Numbered from the stretch's first letter, positions 7,122 through 14,050 are shown. The stretch is DNA of 16,098 nt from Candidatus Bipolaricaulota bacterium (GCA_003979035.1 RXOA01000058.1:1-16098), one strand, 5' to 3'. Notes: generated by a model from the sequence alone, not told the origin. A program made the numbers and translations.

Positions 7122-7149
7122 ACGCGGGCCGGTTTGCACCGACCCGCGT
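7122..7149 (-). terminator. Intrinsic terminator after the zinc-ribbon/RGG gene
   Basis: ACGCGGGCCGGT (7122-7133) and ACCGACCCGCGT (7138-7149) pair over 12 positions with one mismatch and a four-base loop. Read on the minus strand the stem is followed by TTCTTGCTTCC, moderately T-rich. It lies about 30 bases beyond the stop of the gene at 7179-7433, consistent with termination of that gene. Confidence 0.7.
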
Positions 7150-7178
7150 ATTGATATGTTGAAGATCCGTCTGCCAGA

Positions 7179-7433
7179 CTAGTATCTTCCGCCGCGACCG
7201 CCGCCCGATCTTCCACCGCGTCCGCCGCCGCCGCCCGATCTTCCACCGCGTCCGCCGCCGCCACCACCGCCACCGCCACTTCGCGGCGGACGACGCTTGC
7301 GGTTGCAGTCGCTGCAGTACACCGGCCGATCCGACACCGGCTCAAACGGAAGCTCTTCGATTGCTTTTCCGCAGTCGGCGCACTTCAGATCGAGGTGACG
7401 TACATCAACCATCCTACGTTCTCCAAAGCCCAT
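7179..7433 (-). CDS. Small zinc-ribbon protein with C-terminal RGG-repeat tail
   Basis: 84 residues in two parts. Residues 18-42 form a CxxC-x18-CxxC zinc ribbon (CADC, then PFEPVSDRPVYCSDC), much like the widespread small 'CxxC-x17-CxxC' domain proteins. Residues 43-84 are a basic Arg/Gly tail with RGG and RSGGG repeats ending RGGRY. RGG tails bind RNA and drive condensation in many eukaryotic and some bacterial proteins, so a nucleic-acid role is a reasonable inference. The first ATG (complement 7431-7433) has an excellent AAAGGAG five bases upstream; a second ATG at complement 7410-7412, which gives MVDVRHLDLKC, has GGAG eight bases upstream and cannot be excluded. The tail contains a perfect 30-bp tandem duplication. 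A strong terminator follows. Confidence 0.8.
   Translation of the reverse strand: MGFGERRMVDVRHLDLKCADCGKAIEELPFEPVSDRPVYCSDCNRKRRPPRSGGGGGGGGGRGGRSGGGGGRGGRSGGGRGGRY
7201..7260. repeat. Perfect 30-bp tandem duplication inside the RGG tail
   Basis: 7201-7230 and 7231-7260 are identical and encode a ten-residue RGGRSGGGGG unit twice, in frame. A degenerate further unit lies on the C-terminal side. Identity at every base implies recent slippage or unequal crossover, so tail length probably varies between strains. Confidence 0.9.
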
Positions 7434-7814
7434 TCGATCTCCTTTTGCGGTCTCGGTCCGTCAAGCACTGACTGCCGAAGGCGGAGTCCGCGCAAGACCA
7501 ACGGTACTGTGATTGAGGCGAAAAGGAAAGCTCGCCGGATCGGCAATGCTCGCTTATGCTGTTGCTGTCGTCGCGATCGCCTCGTGTGAGCCTTGTGGCA
7601 GGGCGGTCTTACGCTGGGCGGGAGGTGCAGTTGACACGGCGGTGCCAGGCCCCACACTACACATTGGGCCGGCGCGACAGCCGCCGACGGGGGGATGAGC
7701 CATGGTGCCGATGCTCCCCGATGGCGACATAGGGATCACGGGCGGTGACACGGAAGCCGTCAAGGCGCAAGCGGGTTGAGGAGGCGTCGAGTCCATCCGA
7801 AGGGAGGCCCGGGC
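7434..7814. other. Divergent intergenic region, no convincing gene
   Basis: This separates the leftward zinc-ribbon gene from the rightward desaturase. A consensus -35, TTGACA (7631-7636), faces the desaturase, but the hexamers 16-18 bases on (CACACT/ACACTA) are poor -10 boxes; if used, the leader would be about 140 bases. A short rightward frame (TTG 7513 or ATG 7546 to TGA 7698) begins with a lipoprotein-like signal, a basic start then AVAVVAIASC, but has no ribosome binding site and a random-looking remainder. Confidence 0.45.
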
Positions 7815-8846
7815 ATGGTTGAGGGCGCATCGAATCAAGTCGAGGCAAACGAGACCCCGGCGGGATCGCATCGCGCGCGGCCCGATTGGCATTCCCAAGT
7901 GGCAGCCTTCCGAACTCCTGACAACCGCAGCGTCGCCTGGCAGCTCGCGAACACCCTTGTTCCGTATGCCGGGCTTTGGTATGGGATGGCCTACCTGATC
8001 CAGCATGGCACGTTGTATCCGCTGGCGCTGCTGCTTGTTGTCCCCGCAGCGGCGTTTCTTGTCCGGACCTTCATCCTGTTCCATGACTGCGTGCATGGAT
8101 CGTTGTTTCGATCGAAACGTGCCAATCGCTTCGCCGGCTGCCTTCTTGGAACGCTTGTGTTCACGCCGTTTGATGACTGGCGGTTCAGCCACCTTCGCCA
8201 CCATGCGACTTACGCCAACCTTGATGCACGGGGAGTCGGCGATGTCTGGACGATCACGCGGGCCGAGTACAACGAGGCGCCGCGGTGGGTGCGATGGACG
8301 TACAGGATGTTTCGCCATCCCGTCGTGATGATGGGGCTCGGATCCGTGTTCACGTTCATGCTCCGAAGCCGGTTTCCGACCCAAGGGACGGGCAGGAAAG
8401 CCGTGCTGGGAGTACTTGTGACGAACTTGCTCCTCGTGGGGATGCTGTTCGCCGTTGCGCAGGGAATCGGATGGGCGAACACACTCCTGATTCAGATGGC
8501 GGTCTTGTGGCTGGCGGGGGTGACGGGGATCTGGTTGTTCTACGTGCAGCATCAGTTCGCGGGGGTGTACTGGGCACGCGCGAACGAATGGGATTGGTAT
8601 CGCGCGGCGATGGAAGGCAGCTCCTTCTATCGTCTGCCCGCCGTGTTGCGGTGGTTCTCCGGCAACATCGGCTACCACTACATCCATCACCTTAACGCCG
8701 GAATCCCCAACTACCGTCTGAAGCGGTGCCATGATGCCATTCCTGCATTGCAGACGAAAGCGCCGCTCACCCTATGGAGAAGCCTGTCTTGCGCCCGGCT
8801 CAAGCTGTGGGATGAGAAGCGGCAGGAACTGGTTCCGTTTTCGTAG
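7815..8846 (+). CDS. Membrane fatty acid desaturase (acyl-lipid, delta-12/omega-6 type)
   Basis: 343 residues from ATG 7815, preceded by AGGGAGG seven bases upstream; an earlier in-frame start at 7776 lacks this. All three histidine boxes of the di-iron membrane desaturases are present: HDCVHGS (90-96), HLRHHATYANL (126-136) and HYIHHLNAGIPNY (288-300), plus QHQF (246-249). Hydrophobic segments at about 45-63, 66-88, 107-118, 196-217 and 224-244 fit the usual four-helix membrane core. The third box followed by N-A-G-I-P-N-Y-R-L is typical of the DesA/FAD2-like group that introduces a double bond into membrane acyl chains using O2 and ferredoxin or another electron donor. Regiospecificity is inferred from family resemblance only. 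The Fe-S flavoprotein gene follows 178 bp downstream on the same strand. Confidence 0.92.
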   Translation: MVEGASNQVEANETPAGSHRARPDWHSQVAAFRTPDNRSVAWQLANTLVPYAGLWYGMAYLIQHGTLYPLALLLVVPAAAFLVRTFILFHDCVHGSLFRSKRANRFAGCLLGTLVFTPFDDWRFSHLRHHATYANLDARGVGDVWTITRAEYNEAPRWVRWTYRMFRHPVVMMGLGSVFTFMLRSRFPTQGTGRKAVLGVLVTNLLLVGMLFAVAQGIGWANTLLIQMAVLWLAGVTGIWLFYVQHQFAGVYWARANEWDWYRAAMEGSSFYRLPAVLRWFSGNIGYHYIHHLNAGIPNYRLKRCHDAIPALQTKAPLTLWRSLSCARLKLWDEKRQELVPFS

Positions 8847-8881
8847 ATGTCTTTGCGACACGCGTTCCGATTGCGGTGGCG

Positions 8882-8902
8882 CGGCAGACCAACGGACTGC
8901 CG
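8882..8902 (+). terminator. Small hairpin after the desaturase
   Basis: CGGCAG and CTGCCG pair around an internal CC/GG with a three-base loop, 35 bases after the desaturase stop. No T-run follows (ACGTCTTG), so it may be only a weak terminator. Confidence 0.2.
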
Positions 8903-9024
8903 ACGTCTTGAGAGGCGGCAGCGAGCCTGGGTCTGTCACTGATTTGTTGCGGAGGAAGTGATGAAGCGGAGACGGATGCACCGCACACTGTTGTGGAAGA
9001 GAACGCCATCTTGGAGGGATCCGG

Positions 9025-9807
9025 ATGAAAGTGCTCGTGTTGAAGGCCAGTCCGAACAAGGCGGGGAACACAGCAACGATGGCCGATCGATTCGTCGAAG
9101 GATTGAACGTGGTCGGGCACGCGGAGGTCACCACCTTTCACTTGAACGACCTCAATCTCCGCCCGTGCCAGGGGTGCAACGGATGCTTTCAGCCGCCGTA
9201 TACGGGCTGCGTCCTCGACGATGACTTCAACACGGTCTATCCGGTGTTCCGCGATGCGGATGTGATTGTGTTTGCCGCGCCGATCTACTGGTGGCACCTG
9301 TGCGCCCAGATGAAGACGTTCATCGACCGGATGCATCCGATGCTCACATTCGATCGAAGCCACTGTCTGCCGACGAAGGATCTGGTCCTGATCACGGCGT
9401 ACCTCGCCGAGGATCCCTACGGAGTGGAGCTAGCGATCCGGATGCTGGAGTCGATCACCGGATGGGCGGGGATGGGATTCCACATCGTGCGCTTCCACTC
9501 CGAAGCGGGGCCGGTGCAGCAAGATGAGGCCAAACTGGCGGAAGCCCGCGATCTCGGACGTTCCTTCGCTGACTGGAGACGTCCCGAATTGTCGGCCGGG
9601 TGCCCCGTGGATGGCTGCGGTTTCTTGTTTCGCAGCGTCGAGCATGCTGCCAAGCACCTGGTGATGGCGGCCGGCGGAGAGCATCTTCGGTGGAAGGCCG
9701 ACAACCTCTCGGGCATCCACACCCTGCAGAACACCGACAAGCTCACAGCGGAGACGCTTCGGATTCTGGAGCGAATGAACGGAGTGCGCCAAGAGCCAAG
9801 CCGCTAG
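9025..9807 (+). CDS. Iron-sulfur flavoprotein (FMN reductase fold) with C-terminal C2H2-like finger
   Basis: 260 residues, ATG behind GGAGGG six bases upstream. The N-terminus KVLVLKASPNKAGNT is the FMN-phosphate loop of the NADPH-dependent FMN reductase/flavodoxin superfamily, and FAAPIYWWHLCAQMKTFIDR (83-102) is its second flavin-contact motif. Between them C48-x2-C51-x2-C54-x7-C62 is the compact cysteine motif of archaeal/bacterial Isf proteins, which holds a [4Fe-4S] cluster. These are soluble electron carriers or reductases, often linked to oxidative stress. After the fold (about residue 185) comes an unusual segment, C193-x4-C198-x8-H207-x3-H211, spaced like a C2H2 zinc finger. The stop is 4 bp from that of a convergent related flavoprotein gene. 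Confidence 0.88.
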   Translation: MKVLVLKASPNKAGNTATMADRFVEGLNVVGHAEVTTFHLNDLNLRPCQGCNGCFQPPYTGCVLDDDFNTVYPVFRDADVIVFAAPIYWWHLCAQMKTFIDRMHPMLTFDRSHCLPTKDLVLITAYLAEDPYGVELAIRMLESITGWAGMGFHIVRFHSEAGPVQQDEAKLAEARDLGRSFADWRRPELSAGCPVDGCGFLFRSVEHAAKHLVMAAGGEHLRWKADNLSGIHTLQNTDKLTAETLRILERMNGVRQEPSR

Positions 9808-9811
9808 ACCC

Positions 9812-10423
9812 CTACAGACAAGGGACAGCGACGAGTGCCGCGGCCAGCTCGGCGGCGCGCTCGAACGGATGGAAGATCTCGTCGTTTTCCAGATCGCCGT
9901 GGCCGCCGACGCCCAAGTAGGGGAAGGTCGGCAGTTCGACCGGCTTCATCTTCAGAAGCAGGCAGAAGTCGTGGAGGTACTCCAGGATAACGTGGGGATT
10001 GGAGTATTCGGCGACGGCGACCAAGCCGCACGGCTTGCCGACAAGAGGCGATCCCTCGTGGGAATGGCCTGTCGCCTCGTAGAAGAACGCCATCGACTGC
10101 ATCCGTTCGATCATCGCGTGGAACCCCGCCGGCGGCGCGCGGAAGTAGTGCGGTGCGCCGAGGACGACCGCATCGGCGTCCATCATCTTCTCCAAGACCC
10201 GCATCACATCGTCGTCGATGGAGCAGTGATACAGCTTCTTCGAGCAGTGGGCGTCGTGGCAGACGACGCGGCATGGATGGCAGTTGAGGTCGGGTGTATG
10301 GACAAGCTCCGATGCCGCGCCTTCGTCCGGCAGCATCGATGTCATCTCATCGATCACCCGGCGGACGAGCGCCTCCGTGTTGTTCCCCTTGCGCATCGAT
10401 CCGATGATTCCAAGTACGTTCAT
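9812..10423 (-). CDS. Iron-sulfur flavoprotein / NADPH-dependent FMN reductase family
   Basis: 203 residues, ATG behind TGGAGG seven bases upstream. MNVLGIIGSMRKGNNTEALV is the FMN-phosphate loop, and GAPHYFRAPPAGFHAMIERM (about 89-108) the second flavin motif. In the Isf cysteine region it has C48, C51, C55, C60 and C67, a wider and richer pattern than in the neighbour at 9025 but with C48 and C51 at the same positions. Whether it binds [4Fe-4S] needs testing. It lacks the C-terminal finger. The gene runs head-on into the neighbour with a 4-bp gap and no terminator, so the two transcripts must overlap at their 3' ends. A consensus -35 (TTGACA, complement 10479-10484) lies upstream, but with a poor -10. 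Confidence 0.87.
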   Translation of the reverse strand: MNVLGIIGSMRKGNNTEALVRRVIDEMTSMLPDEGAASELVHTPDLNCHPCRVVCHDAHCSKKLYHCSIDDDVMRVLEKMMDADAVVLGAPHYFRAPPAGFHAMIERMQSMAFFYEATGHSHEGSPLVGKPCGLVAVAEYSNPHVILEYLHDFCLLLKMKPVELPTFPYLGVGGHGDLENDEIFHPFERAAELAAALVAVPCL

Positions 10424-10486
10424 TTGATGGCCTCCACTTGGTAGGCAGAGCCCCCGCGATCGCCTGCAATGAACTGCGTGTCAACA

Positions 10487-10505
10487 GGCACGCACTCGTC
10501 GTGCC
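10487..10505 (-). terminator. Weak hairpin after the potassium channel gene
   Basis: GGCACG (10487-10492) and CGTGCC (10500-10505) form a six-pair stem with a seven-base loop, 18 bases past the channel stop. On the minus strand it is followed by TGTTGACAC, not a T-run. Transcription may read through to the flavoprotein gene. Confidence 0.25.
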
Positions 10506-10522
10506 GCACTGCTCTCGGACAA

Positions 10523-11578
10523 CTACGGGACCTCAAGCATCCCTTGGTTGACGTGGAACATCTCCGAGATCCCTGCTTCGCTGGATCCGCCGAGCACCAT
10601 CAGAAGGTAGTCGCCTGCTTCGACAGCAACATCATCTGAGGGAAGCTTGATCAACGTGCGTGCGGACTGCTGCAACTTCGAGATGCCGATCAGTACCACA
10701 TTGTGCTTGGCCTTCAGCTCCGAGAATGCTTCGCCGTATGTCTTGCCGCAGAAGGGATTGTCCTTGGTCACACGGAACTGCTGGATGTCGTATTCGCCAG
10801 CTTCTGTTGCGGAAGTCAGAAGATCTGTTTCGTAGTCGGCGACATCGGGCTCGAACATGTAGCTTGCGATCAGCTTGGATGCGATTTCGTTTCTCGATAG
10901 GACGTAGGTGACGCCTGCCGTTTGGAACGTGGATTTCAGATCTGGGCTGTCGAGAGCCACGATGAATTGCTTGTCCGGAAACTCCTTCCTGATGTTGAGG
11001 ATTGCGATGAGGTTGTCCGTGTCGGTCGGCAGATTCGGCAGAATCGTCGAAGCGTCATCGATTCCTGCCTTCGACAGCATCCCAACATCGCGGAGTTCGG
11101 AGAACAACACGAAGACGCGTTCTTTGGCAAACTGCCCGTTGATGAGATCGATGTCGTCCTTTCTGTCCGTTACCACAGCAACTTTGCAGTTGGCGCGAAT
11201 GAGTTGCTCCGTGATCGTGCGAGCAAATTCATTCCATCCGATGATCATCACGTGGTGTTTGAAGTCCGTCCCTGTGTGACCCATCTTCCTCCTTTCTCTG
11301 AGCTGATGAATGTGCCCAGACACCTTGAAGACAAGCGTTCCCAGTACGCCCAGACTCCCGACCAGAAGGAGAACCCCGATGATTCTTCCTGCTGTGGATA
11401 CGGGATACATGTCTCCGTAGCCGACGGTGGTGAGCGTAACCAGCGAATACCATGCGGCATCCCAGAAGCCGTGGATGGAAGACTCCGCCTCGTACGACTC
11501 GAACGTTGCCAGCAACAGCACAGCGGCAACCCAAGCCACCAGCAGGAGTCCCACAAGCCTCAGAAGTCGTGATTTCAT
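10523..11578 (-). CDS. Two-TM potassium channel with RCK (TrkA-N/TrkA-C) domain
   Basis: 351 residues; the start ATG (complement 11576-11578) has GAGGGA seven bases upstream, whereas the longer open frame is unsupported. Order: TM1 (about 7-25), pore helix and selectivity filter TTVGYGD (50-56), TM2 (about 63-90), a short linker, then the RCK domain from about 108 (HVMIIGWNEFARTI) and a TrkA-C domain (about 265-350, starting near YDIQQFRVTKDNPFCGK). The filter is canonical for K+. This is the MthK-like layout, where RCK octamers gate the pore on binding Ca or nucleotides. The first RCK strand reads IIGWNEFA rather than GxGxxG, as in several ligand-gated RCK proteins that do not bind NAD. The gene is alone with its own promoter. 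Confidence 0.93.
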   Translation of the reverse strand: MKSRLLRLVGLLLVAWVAAVLLLATFESYEAESSIHGFWDAAWYSLVTLTTVGYGDMYPVSTAGRIIGVLLLVGSLGVLGTLVFKVSGHIHQLRERRKMGHTGTDFKHHVMIIGWNEFARTITEQLIRANCKVAVVTDRKDDIDLINGQFAKERVFVLFSELRDVGMLSKAGIDDASTILPNLPTDTDNLIAILNIRKEFPDKQFIVALDSPDLKSTFQTAGVTYVLSRNEIASKLIASYMFEPDVADYETDLLTSATEAGEYDIQQFRVTKDNPFCGKTYGEAFSELKAKHNVVLIGISKLQQSARTLIKLPSDDVAVEAGDYLLMVLGGSSEAGISEMFHVNQGMLEVP

Positions 11579-11605
11579 CAAGCAGTCCCTCAATCCGTCC
11601 GAAGC

Positions 11606-11634
11606 AGTATCGGGAAGCTGCAGGCGTGAGTCAA
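11606..11634 (-). promoter_or_regulatory. Promoter of the potassium channel gene
   Basis: On the minus strand TTGACT (complement 11629-11634) and GATACT (complement 11606-11611) are separated by exactly 17 bases, five and four matches to sigma-70 boxes. Transcription would start near 11599, leaving about 21 bases containing the GAGGGA ribosome binding site. The -10 lies in TCCCGATACT, a sequence also found upstream of the gene at 13990. Confidence 0.6.
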
Positions 11635-11684
11635 CAAGAGATTCGCGCATTCCGCATGCGACTTCGCTGTTGCAGCAAGGCCCG

Positions 11685-12200
11685 CTAGCTAACGTCGCAG
11701 ACGGATGGATGGCCAACTTGCCTCCGGCGACGTTGCTCCTTCTCCACAAGCGCTCCCAGATTGCGTGGCAAGGACTCAAACAACACGTCCAGCCGCCACT
11801 CGACGAGCGTCGAACGAAGCGGCTCCGGAACGTCTTCCACGATGCCGCCGGCAAGAAGGAGACGCGTCTCGTCCTCTTCGAACGCAGGTCCGTCAAGGAC
11901 GTTGTCGAGGTGTGGCGCGTTCTCCGGGCAGGCGCGTTTGCAGCGCAGGCAACCGAACAGGGCGTTGTGCCAATCCAGCTCAATCCAGCCGGGGAACGGA
12001 ACGTCGGCTTTCTGCTCGTTCCAGAAGGTGATGCAGGACTCAGCGTGTAGCGGGAAGCGATCCTCGCCGATGGCGCCTGAGGGGCATGTTGTCCGGCAGG
12101 CATGGCAGCTGTCGCAGCGCTTGGCACAGGGCGCGTTCATCGATTGTGCAGGATTCGTCCGAATACTGGGTACATGCCTCTCGGCATGGTGGAGGACCAT
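11685..12200 (-). pseudogene. 5'-truncated double [4Fe-4S] protein, QueG-related
   Basis: 171 residues with two complete cluster-binding motifs: C29-x2-C32-x2-C35-x3-C39-P and, after C56, C84-x2-C87-x3-C91-P. The text between them (SGAIGEDRFPLHAESCITFWNEQ, then FPGWIELDWHNALFGCLRC) is the C-terminal ferredoxin half of epoxyqueuosine-reductase-like proteins. Those proteins carry a further N-terminal region of 100 residues or more, which is missing: upstream the frame holds 22 more codons without a start and ends at a TAA (complement 12267-12269), and the other two frames there give no recognisable continuation. The ATG at complement 12198-12200 has only a weak CAGGT in front. It may be a decayed fragment, or a short stand-alone ferredoxin; the intact cysteines favour recent loss or retained function. 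Confidence 0.6.
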
Positions 12201-12361
12201 ACCTGTGAAGCATCTCGCGCTGAGCGGTGAAATCCCCGCCTCTATCGTTGCCGAGTGACTACGGGCTTAGGGACGGGGCTGCACCAAGTCAGGCCATATC
12301 CCTATGGATGGGACATTGATGTCAAGAGACCAAGTCTGTTGTGGCAATCCATGAGAGACCG

Positions 12362-12389
12362 ATGACCGAACTGAGCCTTGTGCTATACT
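12362..12389 (+). promoter_or_regulatory. Extended -10 promoter for the Gly/Asn-rich protein
   Basis: TATACT (12384-12389) has TG one base upstream (TGCTATACT), an extended -10 element. ATGACC (12362-12367), 16 bases before, is an acceptable -35. Transcription would start near 12396, giving a leader of about 65 bases. Confidence 0.55.
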
Positions 12390-12460
12390 CCCACCGGAAT
12401 CGAAATGGCAAACCCATGCGAAAGCGGGGGGCGCAATGTCACGGGTCTACGGAGGGTTCT

Positions 12461-12916
12461 ATGATCGCCGGACTGCCGAATTCAAGTAGAGTCATCGCGT
12501 GCTGTCTTCTTCTGGCCATTCTCGTCTCGATGGTGTCGTTTGCCGCGGGCGTCCAGGAGAAGCGATCTGTCTCCACGCAACAGATGGCGCAAAGCCAGCT
12601 TACCTACCACAAGATGCTGCAATCCCAGGCTGCGGAGCAGGCCCAGGCCGCCAACCGGAATCAGCACAGCTACCAGAACAAGGTCCAGAGTGCAAACGCC
12701 TATCACAAGATGAGCCACAACGGCTCAGGTGGGCAGGGGAACGGATCCGCTGGTCAAGGAAACGGCTCGAACGGACAAGGAAACGCCTCCAATGGACAGG
12801 GAAGCGGACAGGTTGTTGGCGGCAGCGGAAACGCTGGTGCGGGGAACAACGCGGGTGGCAACGGCAACGCCGGGGGCAACAACGGTGGCCAAGGCCAAGG
12901 CAACGGCCGCGGCTGA
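12461..12916 (+). CDS. Secreted Gln/Asn/Gly-rich low-complexity protein
   Basis: 151 residues from ATG 12461, chosen because GGAGGG lies five bases upstream and a signal peptide follows at once (MIAGLPNSSRVIACCLLLAI, cleavage likely after about residue 29). Residues 31-85 are rich in Gln, Ser and Ala with two YHKM motifs (49-52 and 81-84). Residues 86-151 are almost only Gly, Asn, Gln, Ser and Ala, beginning with four heptads of the form xGQGN[GA]S. No enzyme domain is present. Such secreted Q/N/G-rich chains can be matrix, adhesin or amyloid-like proteins; that is inference. A YbjN-like secreted protein follows 74 bp downstream on the same strand and may share the transcript. Confidence 0.8.
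   Translation: MIAGLPNSSRVIACCLLLAILVSMVSFAAGVQEKRSVSTQQMAQSQLTYHKMLQSQAAEQAQAANRNQHSYQNKVQSANAYHKMSHNGSGGQGNGSAGQGNGSNGQGNASNGQGSGQVVGGSGNAGAGNNAGGNGNAGGNNGGQGQGNGRG
12728..12811 (+). repeat. Four 21-bp (heptad) coding repeats
   Basis: Residues 90-117 of the Gly-rich protein read GGQGNGS, AGQGNGS, NGQGNAS and NGQGSGQ, a seven-residue period. The DNA copies have diverged at silent positions, so the repeat is older than the 30-bp duplication at 7201-7260 and appears kept by selection on the protein. Confidence 0.75.
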
Positions 12917-12990
12917 CCTATCCGCAGGCTGTGATCCTGCGCATTTCGATTCCGCGATGCAATCATGTCATCAAGAGGGGGTTCGTAGTC

Positions 12991-13482
12991 GTGTTCAAGA
13001 CCGTATCTCACAGGATGTGGCTTGTTCTGCTGATCGCGCTTTCCGGTGCAACCAGCCTCGTCACCGTCGCTGCGGATGATGGCACGTACTTCGCCGCCAC
13101 CGAGGATCTGATGCAGCAGGCGTTTACACAGCTGGAGATCGCCTACGAGCAGGGGCTGGACAGCAGGGGCGAGCCGATCTGGGTGTTCACCCATCGGGGG
13201 ATCACGGCGATGATCCTTCCGCACGATCGGATCGAGGTCGGGGGCTATGGATCGCTGCTGTTCTATGCGGCGTGGTCCACGGATGCACCGTTTGAGTTCT
13301 CGGCGATCAACAACTGGAACCGGCTGGCGCGGTTCGGCCGGGCGTACGTTGACGACCAGGGCGATCCGGTGATCGAGCTCGATCTGTTGCTCTCCGGTGG
13401 TGTCACGCTTGAGACCGTCAAGCTGTACATCGACGTATTTGTCGACTCCGCATTGAGCCTCGCATCCGTTGTTCAGCAGTAG
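12991..13482 (+). CDS. Secreted YbjN-like domain protein
   Basis: 163 residues. The chosen GTG (12991) has GAGGGGG about nine bases upstream; an ATG at 13015 is an alternative within the signal peptide. The signal peptide MFKTVSHRMWLVLLIALSGA ends near VAA-DDG (residue 28). The remainder matches the YbjN fold, which resembles type III secretion chaperones: GEPIWVFTHRGITAMILPHD, FEFSAINNWNRLARFGRAYVDD (102-122) and DPVIELDLLLSGGVTLE, with the typical N-x-W-N-R and GG-V-T signatures. YbjN proteins are linked to stress and motility phenotypes, but the biochemical role is unknown; an exported version suggests an envelope function. A small hairpin (CGCAGG/CCTGCG, 12923-12941) lies between it and the Gly-rich gene. 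Confidence 0.82.
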   Translation: MFKTVSHRMWLVLLIALSGATSLVTVAADDGTYFAATEDLMQQAFTQLEIAYEQGLDSRGEPIWVFTHRGITAMILPHDRIEVGGYGSLLFYAAWSTDAPFEFSAINNWNRLARFGRAYVDDQGDPVIELDLLLSGGVTLETVKLYIDVFVDSALSLASVVQQ

Positions 13483-13524
13483 AATTCAGCTGGGTTCGGC
13501 CTGCTGCCGCGCTCGATTCGGCGG

Positions 13525-13554
13525 CCGGAAGCAACGGACGTCAATGGCTTCCGG
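13525..13554. terminator. Inverted repeat between convergent genes
   Basis: CCGGAAGC (13525-13532) and GCTTCCGG (13547-13554) pair perfectly with a 14-base loop. It sits between the stop at 13482 and the convergent stop at 13586, the right place for a shared two-way terminator. No T-run follows on either strand. Confidence 0.4.
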
Positions 13555-13585
13555 GGGTTCGCGGTTTCCGAGGGTTGATTCGGGC

Positions 13586-13990
13586 CTACCGCAAGAGCAG
13601 CGGGACCGCAATCGCGACGATGCCCATGCAGACGATGGTGAGGATGAACAAGTAGTAGCGGGTGCCGTAGTTTCTGAGCAATGCCGGGTCGTAGTAGCCA
13701 TCCACGTGCTGATCCGCGTACAGCTTGAGCAACCCGCCGATCAGCCGAGCCCTCGTCTCTTTGCCTTTGAGAAGGCCGAAGACCGCGACAAGGTTCACAA
13801 CCACCGTCAACGCCATGAACAGCCCCAGCACGCCGGTTGTCGCTCCGTTCTCCGCGGATCCCTCCGCAATCCCGGAACTGATCCCGAGCATAAGCAGGTT
13901 CAGCAACACGGCAATCACCACAAACACCGTGTCTGTACGAGCTCCCTGCTGCAGTTCCGAGACGATGTGTTGATGAACCCGATCGATCAT
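13586..13990 (-). CDS. Three-TM membrane protein of unknown function
   Basis: 134 residues from ATG (complement 13988-13990), which follows a near-perfect AGGAGGTGG ribosome binding site; the open frame starts earlier without support. Amphipathic N-terminus (MIDRVHQHIVSELQQGARTD), TM1 about 22-43, TM2 about 52-75, a cytoplasmic-type basic loop (KGKETRARLIGGLLKLYADQ), and TM3 about 111-133 ending LLLR. I do not recognise the family; the layout of a short N-terminal helix, three TMs and a long loop occurs in small SLATT-like or DUF membrane proteins, but I see no diagnostic motif. It is a single gene. Confidence 0.75.
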   Translation of the reverse strand: MIDRVHQHIVSELQQGARTDTVFVVIAVLLNLLMLGISSGIAEGSAENGATTGVLGLFMALTVVVNLVAVFGLLKGKETRARLIGGLLKLYADQHVDGYYDPALLRNYGTRYYLFILTIVCMGIVAIAVPLLLR

Positions 13991-14050
13991 GCTGATTCCA
14001 CCTCCTGCCACGCGTCGTCCGACATCGATCCCACGAGCGATATCAGACTC

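Noticed and set aside
7201..7280. GCC-rich repeats as a possible CRISPR-like or regulatory array
   Set aside because: The repeats are contiguous without spacers and encode the in-frame Arg/Gly tail.
7513..7698. Possible small lipoprotein with an IASC lipobox
   Set aside because: A stop codon abuts the TTG start, no ribosome binding site is present, and the sequence after the cysteine is Pro/Gly/Arg-rich without pattern.
7554..8732. 392-codon leftward open frame
   Set aside because: It lies antisense to the desaturase, whose three histidine boxes are in the rightward frame; its product is His/Arg/Pro-rich and featureless.
8961..9224. ATG with a good GGAGGAAG ribosome binding site, reading into the flavoprotein gene
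   Set aside because: The frame overlaps the flavoprotein out of phase and encodes an Arg-rich random-looking peptide; the site may be chance or a very short leader, and nothing else supports it.
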